This document shows positions 48,265 to 56,030 of a DNA stretch of 64,000 bases, in pieces. Source of the stretch: Pseudomonas saxonica (GTDB lineage: Bacteria; Pseudomonadota; Gammaproteobacteria; Pseudomonadales; Pseudomonadaceae); NCBI RefSeq assembly GCF_007858365.1, contig NZ_VFIO01000013.1, positions 1 to 64,000 on the forward strand, read 5' to 3'. The notes beneath the pieces are model-generated. The model ran no database searches and was not told the origin of the DNA. It saw nothing but the letters and a program-made list of their open reading frames with translations. The position numbers and the translations under genes are program-made. Position 1 is the stretch's first letter; the number at the start of each line of letters is the position of its first letter.

Positions 48265-51200
48265 ATGGCGGATAACAGCACCGGTAAAACCGTGCGCAGC
48301 GTGTGTCCTTACTGTGGGGTTGGCTGCGGAATTGTGATGCAGGTGCAAGACAACCTCATCGTCAAAGTATCCGGAGACAAACAACACCCAAGCAACTTTG
48401 GTCGCCTGTGCACGAAGGGCAGTACGTGCAACCAGACCGTGGCCAATGCAGGGCGCATGGAGCATGCCTTTATGCGCCAGGAGCGCAATCGCGACCCGGC
48501 TCGGGTGAGCATTGATCAGGCCATCAACGCCACTGCCAGCCGCTTGCGCGGCATTATTGATGAGCACGGGCCAGACGCCGTTGCCCTGTATGTCAGCGGT
48601 CAAATGTCGTTGGAAGCGCAGTACCTGGCCAACAAGCTGACCAAGGGTTTTATCCGCAGCAGTCATATTGAATCGAACTCTCGGCTGTGCATGGCCAGCG
48701 CCGGCAGCGGCTATAAACAGTCACTGGGTGCCGACGGTCCGCCCGGCTCTTACAGCGACTTTGAACATGCCGATGTGTTTGTTGTGATCGGCGCCAATAT
48801 GGCCGACTGTCACCCTATCCTTTTTCTACGCATGCTGGACCGGATGAAAGCCGGGGCCAAGTTGATCGTTATCGACCCACGGCGCACCGCCACTGCGGAC
48901 AAAGCCAATCTGTACCTGCAAATCGCCCCCGGCACCGACTTGGCGCTGCTCAATGGCTTGCTCCATCTGCTGGTGATAAATGGCCACACCGACCCCGCAT
49001 TTATTGCGGCCTTTACTGAAGGCTGGGAATTGATGCCGAGCTTTCTGGAGGATTACACACCCGAGAAAGTCGCCACCATCACCGGCCTCGAGGAAGTCGA
49101 TATTCGTCAAACCGCACAGTGGATTGGCGAAGCAGAAAACTGGATGAGCTGTTGGACCATGGGCCTCAACCAAAGCGTGCAAGGTACCTGGCACACCAAT
49201 GCCCTGTGCAATCTGCACCTGGCCACCGGCGCCATCTGTCGCTCCGGCAGCGGGCCGTTCTCGCTCACCGGCCAACCCAATGCCATGGGCGGCCGCGAGA
49301 TGGGCTATATGGGGCCCGGTCTACCAGGGCAACGCTCAGCTTTGGTGCCACAAGATCGCGCTTTTATCGAACAGTTGTGGGCCATACCGCCTGGCAGCCT
49401 GCGCAGCGAAGGGGGTGACGGCACCTTGGCTATGTTTGACGCCATGGCCGCTGGCGATATCAAAGCCTGCTGGATTATTTGCACCAACCCGGTGGCCAGC
49501 GTGCCGAACCGCCAGACAGTGATCGCCGCGCTGCAAAAGGCCGAACTGGTGATAAGCCAGGACGCTTATTTGGACACGGAAACCAACCGCTACGCCGACA
49601 TCCTATTGCCTGGTGCCTTATGGGCCGAAGCCGAAGGTGTGATGATTAACTCCGAGCGCAACCTCACACTCATGCAGCAAGCTGTGTTGCCACCGGGTGA
49701 CACCTTGGCCGATTGGCAAATAATCGCCCGCGTCGCCTGCGCCATGGGTTACAGCGAGGCCTTCAGCTATGAAAGCGCCACCGAGGTTTTCGAAGAAATC
49801 AAACGCTGTTGGAACCCGAAAACCGGTTATGACATTCGTGGCGCCAGCTATGCACGTCTTCGCGAACAACCGCTGCAATGGCCCATTGCCGACAATCAAG
49901 GGGCGACGCGCAACCCTTTGCGCTACTTGAATAACGACACCAGCCAAACACTGAGCCTGAACGCCGACGGCAGCCAACCGGCACTGGTATTCGCAACCGA
50001 TAGCGGCAAGGCGCAATTCTTTGCCCGCCCCCATCTACTGCCCGCGGAGCTGCCCGACCATGACTTCCCTCTGGTGCTTAACACTGGCCGCTTGCAGCAC
50101 CAATGGCACACGCTGACCAAGACTGGAAAGGTGCCGACCCTGAACAAACTGAACCCGGGACCTTTTGTGGAAGTTCACCCCAGCGACGCAGCACGCCTGG
50201 GCATTTCAGAAGGTATCCGTGTGACCATTCGCTCCCGTCGTGGCGTGGCCAAACTGCCAGCAGTGATCACCGACCGCGTGCGCCCAGGCAACTGCTTTGC
50301 GCCCTTTCATTGGAATGATGTGTTTGGCGAAGAGCTCGCCATCAACGCCCTGACCAGCGATGCCGTGGACCCCGTTTCTCTGCAGCCCGCATTCAAGTTC
50401 TGCGCTGTCAGCCTGCAAGTCGTCACCCCTCAACCCGCCCCGACAGTTTCAGCTAGCGAGCTGGTTGAGGCCTGTGAAGACACCACAGATTCCGAGGAGC
50501 TGCACTCGATGCAGATTAACGCCCTGGCTCGCTTGCTCAACCTCGACACACAGGCGCAGCTGCAGCTTGAGGCCAATGAACAGCTGTATATGCAGGGCTA
50601 CTTACTGGGGCTGCGCAGTGCCAAAGGGCGAGCGAGCGGCGTGCCGACGTTGCCAGCCAGCGCCCCATTACCGACCAGCAAACGCCTGATGTTGGACGGT
50701 ATGTTGGCAGGGTTGTTTGCCCGTTCAGATAGCAGCCATGAGATGCCTGCCCAATCGGGCCAGTTGGTTAACCCTGCCCTGGCCGAAATCACTGGCCAGC
50801 AATGGCTAGTGCTCTGGGCTTCGCAAACCGGCAATAGCGAGACTTTGGCCCAAACCTGCGCGCAGCGTCTGCGCAACAATGGCCAGCGCGCGCGTCTGCT
50901 GCCCATGGACAGTGCGCAATTGGACGACCTGCGTACCAGCTCTGGTGTTCTGTTGGTCACAAGCACTTTCGGCGATGGCGACCCACCGGACAATGCCAGC
51001 AATTTCTGGAGCAGCCTCGAAAGCGCAGACGCTCAGGCCTTGGCCAATAGCCGCTTCAGCGTGCTGGCCCTGGGGGACTCCAGCTACGACCAGTTCTGCG
51101 GCTTTGGTCGCAAGCTTGATGAGCGTTTGGCCGCCCTCGGTGGCGAACGTTTGCAACCACGCCAAGAGTGCGAGCCGGACTATCTGGAAGCGGCGGACAG

Positions 51201-52410
51201 CTGGCTTAGTCGCGTTTGCGCCTCCTTGCCCACCAGCACCACCGCGGCGGTAGAAATGCCGTCCACCTTGCGCCCCGCACGAGTGGAAAGCAGCTGCTAC
51301 GACCGCCAAAACCCTTTGCTGACCCAACAGTTGGATAATCGCATCCTTAATTGCAAAGGTGCAGAAAAAGAAACCCGCCATATCGCCTTCGACCTGCGTG
51401 GCCACGACTTCCCCTATCAGGCCGGCGATGCCTTGGGCGTGTGGCCGAGCAACTGCCCTGAACAGGTCAATGCACTGCTGGCTGCTCTGAAGCTGGATGG
51501 CGATTGCAGCGTCGAACTTAAAGACCAGCCCGCCATGTCCTTGCGCCAAGCCCTGGAAGCGCATCTGGAAATCGCCCGCATCTCCCCGCAGCAACTGCAA
51601 TGGGTCAGCGAGCGTTCCGCCAGCCCATTGCTCAAAGAGTTGCTGCTGGGTGAAAGCCCGGCCCGGCTCAAGGATTGGCTGTGGGGCCGGCAGCTGCTCG
51701 ATTTGCTGCTGGAGTTCCCCGCCCCCCTCAGCGTTACCGAACTGCTCAACCTGCTCAAGCCCCTGCAACCACGGCTGTACTCCATCTCATCGAGCCCAAA
51801 AGTATGCCCGGATGAAGTGCATATCACGGTCTCCACCGTACGTTACCTGCACAACAAACAGCAGCGTGGCGGTGTGTGCTCTACCTTCCTCGCTGATCGC
51901 GCAGGGCAACAAGGTGCACGAATCTTCCTGCATCGATCGACGCACTTCCGTCCGCCTAATGACCCGCAAGTGCCACTGATCATGATCGGCCCTGGCACCG
52001 GCATAGCCCCCTTCCGCGCCTTTCTGCAAGAACGTGAAGCTCAGGGCGGCGGTAAAAACTGGCTTTTCTTCGGTGAGCAACGGGCCCGTAGCGACTTTTA
52101 CTACCGTGAAGAACTGCGCGCCTGGCAACGCAGCGGTGTGCTCAGCCGCATGGACACCGCCTTCTCCCGCGACCAGGCGGAGAAAATCTACGTACAACAA
52201 CGCATGCTTGAAGAAGGTGCTCTGCTATGGAGCTGGTTGGAACAGGGCGCTTACGTATGCGTGTGTGGCGATGCCAGCCGCATGGCCAAAGATGTCGATG
52301 CCGCGCTGAAAAAAATCGTGCAAACCCACGGCAAAATGAGCAGCGGCGCCGCGACCTTGTATGTCAGTGGTATGAGTAAAGACCGACGCTATTTGCGCGA
52401 TGTTTATTGA
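48265..52410 (+). CDS. nasA: Assimilatory nitrate reductase fused to a flavodoxin/FAD/NAD(P)H reductase module
   Basis: Reduces nitrate to nitrite in the cytoplasm. It has 1381 residues. The N-terminal ~700 residues are the Mo-bis-MGD reductase with a [4Fe-4S] motif (CPYCGVGC and, later, LCTKG), NSRLCMASAGSGYKQSLG and ICTNPVASVPNR. A linker carries LEANEQLYMQGYLLGLRSAKG (a remnant of the region between the cofactor and electron-input domains). From ~847 a flavodoxin domain (WLVLWASQTGNSETL) begins, then an FAD-binding reductase (FDLRGHDFPYQAGDALGVWP) and a NAD(P)-binding end (MIGPGTGIAPFRAFLQERE, TLYVSGMSKDRRY), as in sulfite-reductase flavoprotein alpha. The fusion supplies electrons directly, replacing a separate reductase. 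GAGGT precedes the ATG. Controlled by the upstream leader. Confidence 0.94.
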   Translation: MADNSTGKTVRSVCPYCGVGCGIVMQVQDNLIVKVSGDKQHPSNFGRLCTKGSTCNQTVANAGRMEHAFMRQERNRDPARVSIDQAINATASRLRGIIDEHGPDAVALYVSGQMSLEAQYLANKLTKGFIRSSHIESNSRLCMASAGSGYKQSLGADGPPGSYSDFEHADVFVVIGANMADCHPILFLRMLDRMKAGAKLIVIDPRRTATADKANLYLQIAPGTDLALLNGLLHLLVINGHTDPAFIAAFTEGWELMPSFLEDYTPEKVATITGLEEVDIRQTAQWIGEAENWMSCWTMGLNQSVQGTWHTNALCNLHLATGAICRSGSGPFSLTGQPNAMGGREMGYMGPGLPGQRSALVPQDRAFIEQLWAIPPGSLRSEGGDGTLAMFDAMAAGDIKACWIICTNPVASVPNRQTVIAALQKAELVISQDAYLDTETNRYADILLPGALWAEAEGVMINSERNLTLMQQAVLPPGDTLADWQIIARVACAMGYSEAFSYESATEVFEEIKRCWNPKTGYDIRGASYARLREQPLQWPIADNQGATRNPLRYLNNDTSQTLSLNADGSQPALVFATDSGKAQFFARPHLLPAELPDHDFPLVLNTGRLQHQWHTLTKTGKVPTLNKLNPGPFVEVHPSDAARLGISEGIRVTIRSRRGVAKLPAVITDRVRPGNCFAPFHWNDVFGEELAINALTSDAVDPVSLQPAFKFCAVSLQVVTPQPAPTVSASELVEACEDTTDSEELHSMQINALARLLNLDTQAQLQLEANEQLYMQGYLLGLRSAKGRASGVPTLPASAPLPTSKRLMLDGMLAGLFARSDSSHEMPAQSGQLVNPALAEITGQQWLVLWASQTGNSETLAQTCAQRLRNNGQRARLLPMDSAQLDDLRTSSGVLLVTSTFGDGDPPDNASNFWSSLESADAQALANSRFSVLALGDSSYDQFCGFGRKLDERLAALGGERLQPRQECEPDYLEAADSWLSRVCASLPTSTTAAVEMPSTLRPARVESSCYDRQNPLLTQQLDNRILNCKGAEKETRHIAFDLRGHDFPYQAGDALGVWPSNCPEQVNALLAALKLDGDCSVELKDQPAMSLRQALEAHLEIARISPQQLQWVSERSASPLLKELLLGESPARLKDWLWGRQLLDLLLEFPAPLSVTELLNLLKPLQPRLYSISSSPKVCPDEVHITVSTVRYLHNKQQRGGVCSTFLADRAGQQGARIFLHRSTHFRPPNDPQVPLIMIGPGTGIAPFRAFLQEREAQGGGKNWLFFGEQRARSDFYYREELRAWQRSGVLSRMDTAFSRDQAEKIYVQQRMLEEGALLWSWLEQGAYVCVCGDASRMAKDVDAALKKIVQTHGKMSSGAATLYVSGMSKDRRYLRDVY

Positions 52411-52524
52411 GGTGGTTGGCAGTGGCGGCCTGAGGCAAAAGTGAGCGCAGCCCAAGCCCGGCAAATGAACGCAGTCAACTGCGGGAGGGGCTTTGCCGCA
52501 ACACTCATGCTCTTTTGCAGAACC

Positions 52525-52540
52525 CGGCACACCAATTGCT
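52525..52540 (+). promoter_or_regulatory. Sigma-54-type promoter of nasST
   Basis: CGGCAC-ACCAA-TTGCT with GG-N10-GC spacing, predicted start near 52551. It lies between nasA and nasS, so the sensor-antiterminator pair has its own promoter in addition to possible read-through from nasA. Confidence 0.65.
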
Positions 52541-52582
52541 ATCCTTTGCCACAAAGGTCGTCTGGCAAGACAAGGGCGGCCC

Positions 52583-52603
52583 GCACTGACAATGGCGTCG
52601 TGC
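52583..52603 (+). promoter_or_regulatory. NasT (ANTAR) target hairpin in the nasS leader
   Basis: GCAC-(T)-GAC-AATGGC-GTC-GTGC: 7 bp with a bulged T, hexaloop with A1 and G4, loop identical to the nirB P1 hairpin. Its 3' arm is shared with the terminator at 52596-52645. A clear first hairpin was not found upstream in this leader. Confidence 0.55.
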
Positions 52604-52645
52604 TCGACCGGCTTCTATAGCGCGGAAGGTACGGCGTTTTTTTTT
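52596..52645 (+). terminator. Leader terminator of nasST
   Basis: CGTCGT pairs with ACGGCG (one G-U) around a partly paired GC-rich interior, followed by nine T. It ends 27 bases before the nasS ATG. A terminator here would also end nasA read-through. Confidence 0.7.
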
Positions 52646-52671
52646 GATCTAACGTTTTCAGGAACAACCGT

Positions 52672-53865
52672 ATGAGCGATGGACTGCTTTTGCACCCTCT
52701 GGCTTGGGTGGCGGGCAGCGATGCCCTGGAAAAGAATGTGCTGAATATCGGCTATATGCCCCTCAGCGACTGCGCCTCGCTGGTAGTCGCCGCCACTCAG
52801 GGCTTTGCACAGCCTTACGGGCTGACCCTGAACCTGCAACGTCAAACGTCCTGGGCGGGAATCAGCGACAAACTGCTGAGCGGTGAGCTGGATGTTGCCC
52901 ATAGCCTGTACGGCATGATTTACGCCATTCAGCTGGGCATTAGCGGCGCCGCCGCTACCGATATGGCGGTATTGATGGGGCTCAATCAGAACGGCCAAAG
53001 TATCAACCTGTCGCAGCCGCTAAAAGACGCCGGGGTGACCAGCACCAGTGCACTGAAACAACGAGTGCACCAAAGTGGGACAAAACTCACCTTCGCTCAG
53101 ACCTTCCCCACCGGCACCCACGCCATGTGGCTTTATTATTGGCTGGCCAGCCAGGGCATTCACCCGCTGCAGGATGTGAACAGCGTTGTAGTACCGCCCC
53201 CGCAAATGCTCGCGCACCTGGAAGCAGGGCGTATTGATGGTTTTTGCGTGGGTGAGCCGTGGTGCGCAAATGCTGTGGACCAAGCCCAGGGCTTTACCCT
53301 GGCCACCAGCCAGAGCATTTGGCCTGACCACCCGGAAAAGGTGCTGGCCTGCACCCGTGAATTTGTAGAGCAAAATCCCAATACAGCTCGCGCCCTGGTA
53401 ATGGCAATACTGGAAGCTAGCCGCTTTATTGAAGAAAGCCGTGAGAATCGCCTCAGCACTGCGAAATTGCTTAGCAGCACTGAGTATCTGGATGCGCCGC
53501 TGGCCAGTATCGAACCACGCCTGCTGGGAGATTACAGCGATGGCCTCGGTAACCGCTGGCAAGACGAGCATGCCCTGCGGTTCCACAACAAGGGTGCGGC
53601 GAACTTCCCCTACCTCTCAGATGGCATGTGGTTTATCACCCAATTCCGTCGCTGGGGTCTGCTGCGCGAAGACCCAGATTACCTGGCAGTAGCGCAGCAG
53701 GTGCAACAGCTTGAACTGTATGGCGCGGCAGCCAGTGCCCTGGATATTCAACTACCGGGCACGCCCATGCGCAGCAGTCGTTTGCTCGATGGTTGTGTGT
53801 GGGATGGCTCCGACCCTGCAGCTTACGCACGCAGTTTTGCCCTGCATGCCCTTAATGATTACTGA
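52672..53865 (+). CDS. nasS: NasS, nitrate/nitrite-sensing protein of the NasS-NasT system
   Basis: A 397-residue cytoplasmic homologue of NrtA/CmpA nitrate-binding proteins without signal peptide. Visible: LNIGYMPLSDCASLVVAATQGFAQPYGL, WAGISDKLLSGELDVAHSLYGM, FAQTFPTGTHAMWLYYWLASQGIHP and FCVGEPWCANAVD. Family role: it binds nitrate/nitrite and, when empty, sequesters NasT so that the leaders terminate. nasT follows 15 bases after its stop. It has its own promoter and leader. Confidence 0.92.
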   Translation: MSDGLLLHPLAWVAGSDALEKNVLNIGYMPLSDCASLVVAATQGFAQPYGLTLNLQRQTSWAGISDKLLSGELDVAHSLYGMIYAIQLGISGAAATDMAVLMGLNQNGQSINLSQPLKDAGVTSTSALKQRVHQSGTKLTFAQTFPTGTHAMWLYYWLASQGIHPLQDVNSVVVPPPQMLAHLEAGRIDGFCVGEPWCANAVDQAQGFTLATSQSIWPDHPEKVLACTREFVEQNPNTARALVMAILEASRFIEESRENRLSTAKLLSSTEYLDAPLASIEPRLLGDYSDGLGNRWQDEHALRFHNKGAANFPYLSDGMWFITQFRRWGLLREDPDYLAVAQQVQQLELYGAAASALDIQLPGTPMRSSRLLDGCVWDGSDPAAYARSFALHALNDY

Positions 53866-53880
53866 CAGGAGCTGGCCACC

Positions 53881-54456
53881 ATGCTGCGTATCCTGCTAAT
53901 CAATGACACCTCGAAAAAAGTCGGACGCCTGCGCGCTGCCTTGAGCGAGGCGGGATTTGAAGTCATCGACGAATCCGGTCTGACCATCGACCTGCCCGCG
54001 CGAGTGGAAGCAGTGCGTCCGGATGTCGTGCTGATCGACACCGAGTCCCCCAGCCGCGATGTGATGGAACAGGTGGTGCTGGTGACCCGCGACCAGCCCC
54101 ATCCCATCGTCATGTTTACCGACGAGCATGACCCCGGCGTGATGCGTCAGGCGATCAAGTCTGGGGTTAGCGCCTATATAGTCGAAGGCATTCATGCCCA
54201 GCGTCTGCAGCCGATCATGGATGTGGCCATGGCGCGCTTCGAAAGCGACCAGGTGCTGCGCTCGCAATTGCAGGCCCGCGATCAGCAGCTTGCCGAGCGC
54301 AAGCGGGTGGAGTTGGCCAAAGGCATGCTGATGAAAATGAAAGACTGCAACGAAGAGCAGGCCTATACGCTGATGCGCCGTCAGGCCATGAGCAAACAAC
54401 AGAAACTGATCCAGGTGGCCGAGCAGATTATTGCCATGAATGAGTTATTGGGCTGA
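53881..54456 (+). CDS. nasT: NasT, ANTAR-domain transcription antiterminator
   Basis: A 191-residue antiterminator with a receiver-like N-terminal domain (~1-120) and a C-terminal ANTAR RNA-binding domain (~130-190; ERKRVELAKGMLMKMKDCNEEQAYTLMRRQAM). D53 (LIDTES) sits at the phospho-acceptor position, but the usual Lys near the end of the receiver is replaced in SAYIVEG, consistent with control by NasS binding rather than phosphorylation. It should bind the hexaloop hairpins in the nirB, nasA, nasS and narK leaders and prevent termination. Confidence 0.94.
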   Translation: MLRILLINDTSKKVGRLRAALSEAGFEVIDESGLTIDLPARVEAVRPDVVLIDTESPSRDVMEQVVLVTRDQPHPIVMFTDEHDPGVMRQAIKSGVSAYIVEGIHAQRLQPIMDVAMARFESDQVLRSQLQARDQQLAERKRVELAKGMLMKMKDCNEEQAYTLMRRQAMSKQQKLIQVAEQIIAMNELLG

Positions 54457-54594
54457 AGTGCGTGCGCTTAACGCTCCACAAAGCAGCACGGTTGCACCAT
54501 AGAGGGTTAGGCCAAGCCTCCAATCGACTGACCAACCCGCTAACACCACAGTGAACACCCCGCTCTTGAGCCGCGCAAGCCAAGCAGCAGGAAA

Positions 54595-54611
54595 CTGGCA
54601 CACATAGTGCT
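54595..54611 (+). promoter_or_regulatory. Sigma-54-type promoter of narK
   Basis: CTGGCAC-ACATA-GTGCT with GG-N10-GC spacing; predicted start near 54622, about 184 bases upstream of the transporter ATG. An upstream TGCACC half-site at about 54493-54500 might be part of an activator site. Confidence 0.75.
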
Positions 54612-54625
54612 CAGGTATTACTGCA

Positions 54626-54645
54626 GGTAGCCAACGACGGTTACC
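54626..54645 (+). promoter_or_regulatory. NasT (ANTAR) target hairpin P1 in the narK leader
   Basis: GGTAGCC-AACGAC-GGTTACC: 7-bp stem with one G-U pair, hexaloop AACGAC (A1, G4) identical to the nasA P1 loop. It starts within a few bases of the predicted transcription start. Confidence 0.8.
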
Positions 54646-54651
54646 CCGCCA

Positions 54652-54665
54652 CGACAAAGACGTCG
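54652..54665 (+). promoter_or_regulatory. NasT (ANTAR) target hairpin P2 in the narK leader
   Basis: CGAC-AAAGAC-GTCG: 4-bp perfect stem, hexaloop with A1 and G4. The 3' arm GTCG is part of the terminator 5' arm CGTCGCA, so the two structures exclude each other. Confidence 0.75.
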
Positions 54666-54707
54666 CACTTCCCATCGCGAAAGCGAAATGGGGACTGCGG
54701 CGTTTTT
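54661..54707 (+). terminator. Leader terminator of narK
   Basis: CGTCGCA pairs with TGCGGCG (one G-U), extended by CCCAT/ATGGG and CGC-GAAA-GCG, followed by TTTTT and, after three bases, another TTTTT. It lies about 100 bases before the transporter start. Confidence 0.85.
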
Positions 54708-54805
54708 GCGTTTTTGGCCTCGGAAACAGGCCGGTGGAGTGGCCGTACTTAACGACCAACCGCCTTACAACCTTCGTTGACTCTATTGCAGATGAGGTGC
54801 TGGAA

Positions 54806-56020
54806 ATGAATACGAACAGTTTCTGGAAAGCAGGCCACACCCCCACGCTGTTTGCCGCCTTTTTGTATTTCGACCTGAGTTTTATGGTGTGGTACCTGCT
54901 CGGTCCGATGGCTGTGCAGATTGCCACCGACTTGCAACTGACCACACAACAGCGCGGTTTTATGGTGGCCACGCCGATTCTGGCCGGTGCGTTGCTGCGG
55001 TTTTTGATGGGAATGCTGGCGGACCAACTGTCGCCTAAAACCGCCGGTATTTTTGGCCAGATCATTGTGATCAGTGCACTGCTGGTGGCTTGGAAGTTGG
55101 GCGTTCACAGTTATGAACAAGTGTTGCTGCTGGGCCTGTTCCTCGGCATGGCCGGCGCCTCCTTCGCCGTAGCCCTGCCCCTGGCTTCACAGTGGTACCC
55201 CGCCGAGCACCAAGGCAAGGCCATGGGCATTGCGGGGGCAGGCAACTCCGGCACCGTAATTGCCGCCCTGGCTGCGCCGATCCTGGCGGCCGCGATTGGT
55301 TGGACCAATGTGTTTGGTTTGGCACTGATCCCTCTGGTGCTGTGCCTTATCGTTTTTACCCTGCTAGCGCGCAATGCGCCCAACCGCAGCAAAGCCAAAT
55401 CCATGGCCGACTACTTCAAGGCTCTGAGTGACCGCGATAGCTGGTGGTTTATGTTTTTCTACAGCGTTACCTTTGGCGGCTTTATCGGCCTGGCCAGCGC
55501 CCTGCCTGGCTACTTCCACGACCAGTACGACCTCAACCCGGTCACCGCCGGCTACTACACAGCCGCCTGTGTGCTGGGTGGGAGCCTGATGCGCCCATTA
55601 GGCGGCGCGTTTGCAGACCGCTTTGGGGGTATTCGCACCCTGCTGGGCATGTATGCCCTGGCGGCCATTTGCATCGCGGCAGTGGGCTTCCATCTGTCCA
55701 GTTCAGTCGCGGCGTTGGCCTTGTTTGTGAGCGCCATGCTGGGCCTGGGTGCCGGTAACGGTGCGGTATTTCAACTGGTGCCACAGCGCTTTCGTAACGA
55801 GATTGGTGTCATGACTGGTTTGATCGGCATGGCCGGTGGCATCGGCGGCTTCTTGTTGGCGGCAGGGTTGGGTGCCATCAAGCAAAACACCGGCGACTAT
55901 CAGATCGGCCTGTGGTTGTTTGCCAGCCTTGGCGTGATTGCCTGGTTTGGTCTGCACGGCGTGAAGAGCCGCTGGAGAACCACTTGGGGTTCGGCCGCTT
56001 TCACCGCTGCGCGCGTCTGA
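54806..56020 (+). CDS. narK: NarK-type nitrate/nitrite transporter (MFS)
   Basis: Imports nitrate for assimilation. It has 404 residues from the ATG at 54806 (the frame extends 24 codons upstream without a better site; GAGGTGCTGGAA precedes). Typical 12-helix NNP-family features: FDLSFMVWYLLGPMAVQIA, the nitrate-signature AGAGNSGTVIAALAAP, GNGAVFQLVPQRFRNEIGVMTGLIGMAGGIGG (second nitrate signature), and conserved Arg in helices. It is preceded by its own NasT-type leader and followed after 10 bases by the phosphatase-kinase gene. Confidence 0.93.
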   Translation: MNTNSFWKAGHTPTLFAAFLYFDLSFMVWYLLGPMAVQIATDLQLTTQQRGFMVATPILAGALLRFLMGMLADQLSPKTAGIFGQIIVISALLVAWKLGVHSYEQVLLLGLFLGMAGASFAVALPLASQWYPAEHQGKAMGIAGAGNSGTVIAALAAPILAAAIGWTNVFGLALIPLVLCLIVFTLLARNAPNRSKAKSMADYFKALSDRDSWWFMFFYSVTFGGFIGLASALPGYFHDQYDLNPVTAGYYTAACVLGGSLMRPLGGAFADRFGGIRTLLGMYALAAICIAAVGFHLSSSVAALALFVSAMLGLGAGNGAVFQLVPQRFRNEIGVMTGLIGMAGGIGGFLLAAGLGAIKQNTGDYQIGLWLFASLGVIAWFGLHGVKSRWRTTWGSAAFTAARV

Positions 56021-56030
56021 TTCAGTCGCC

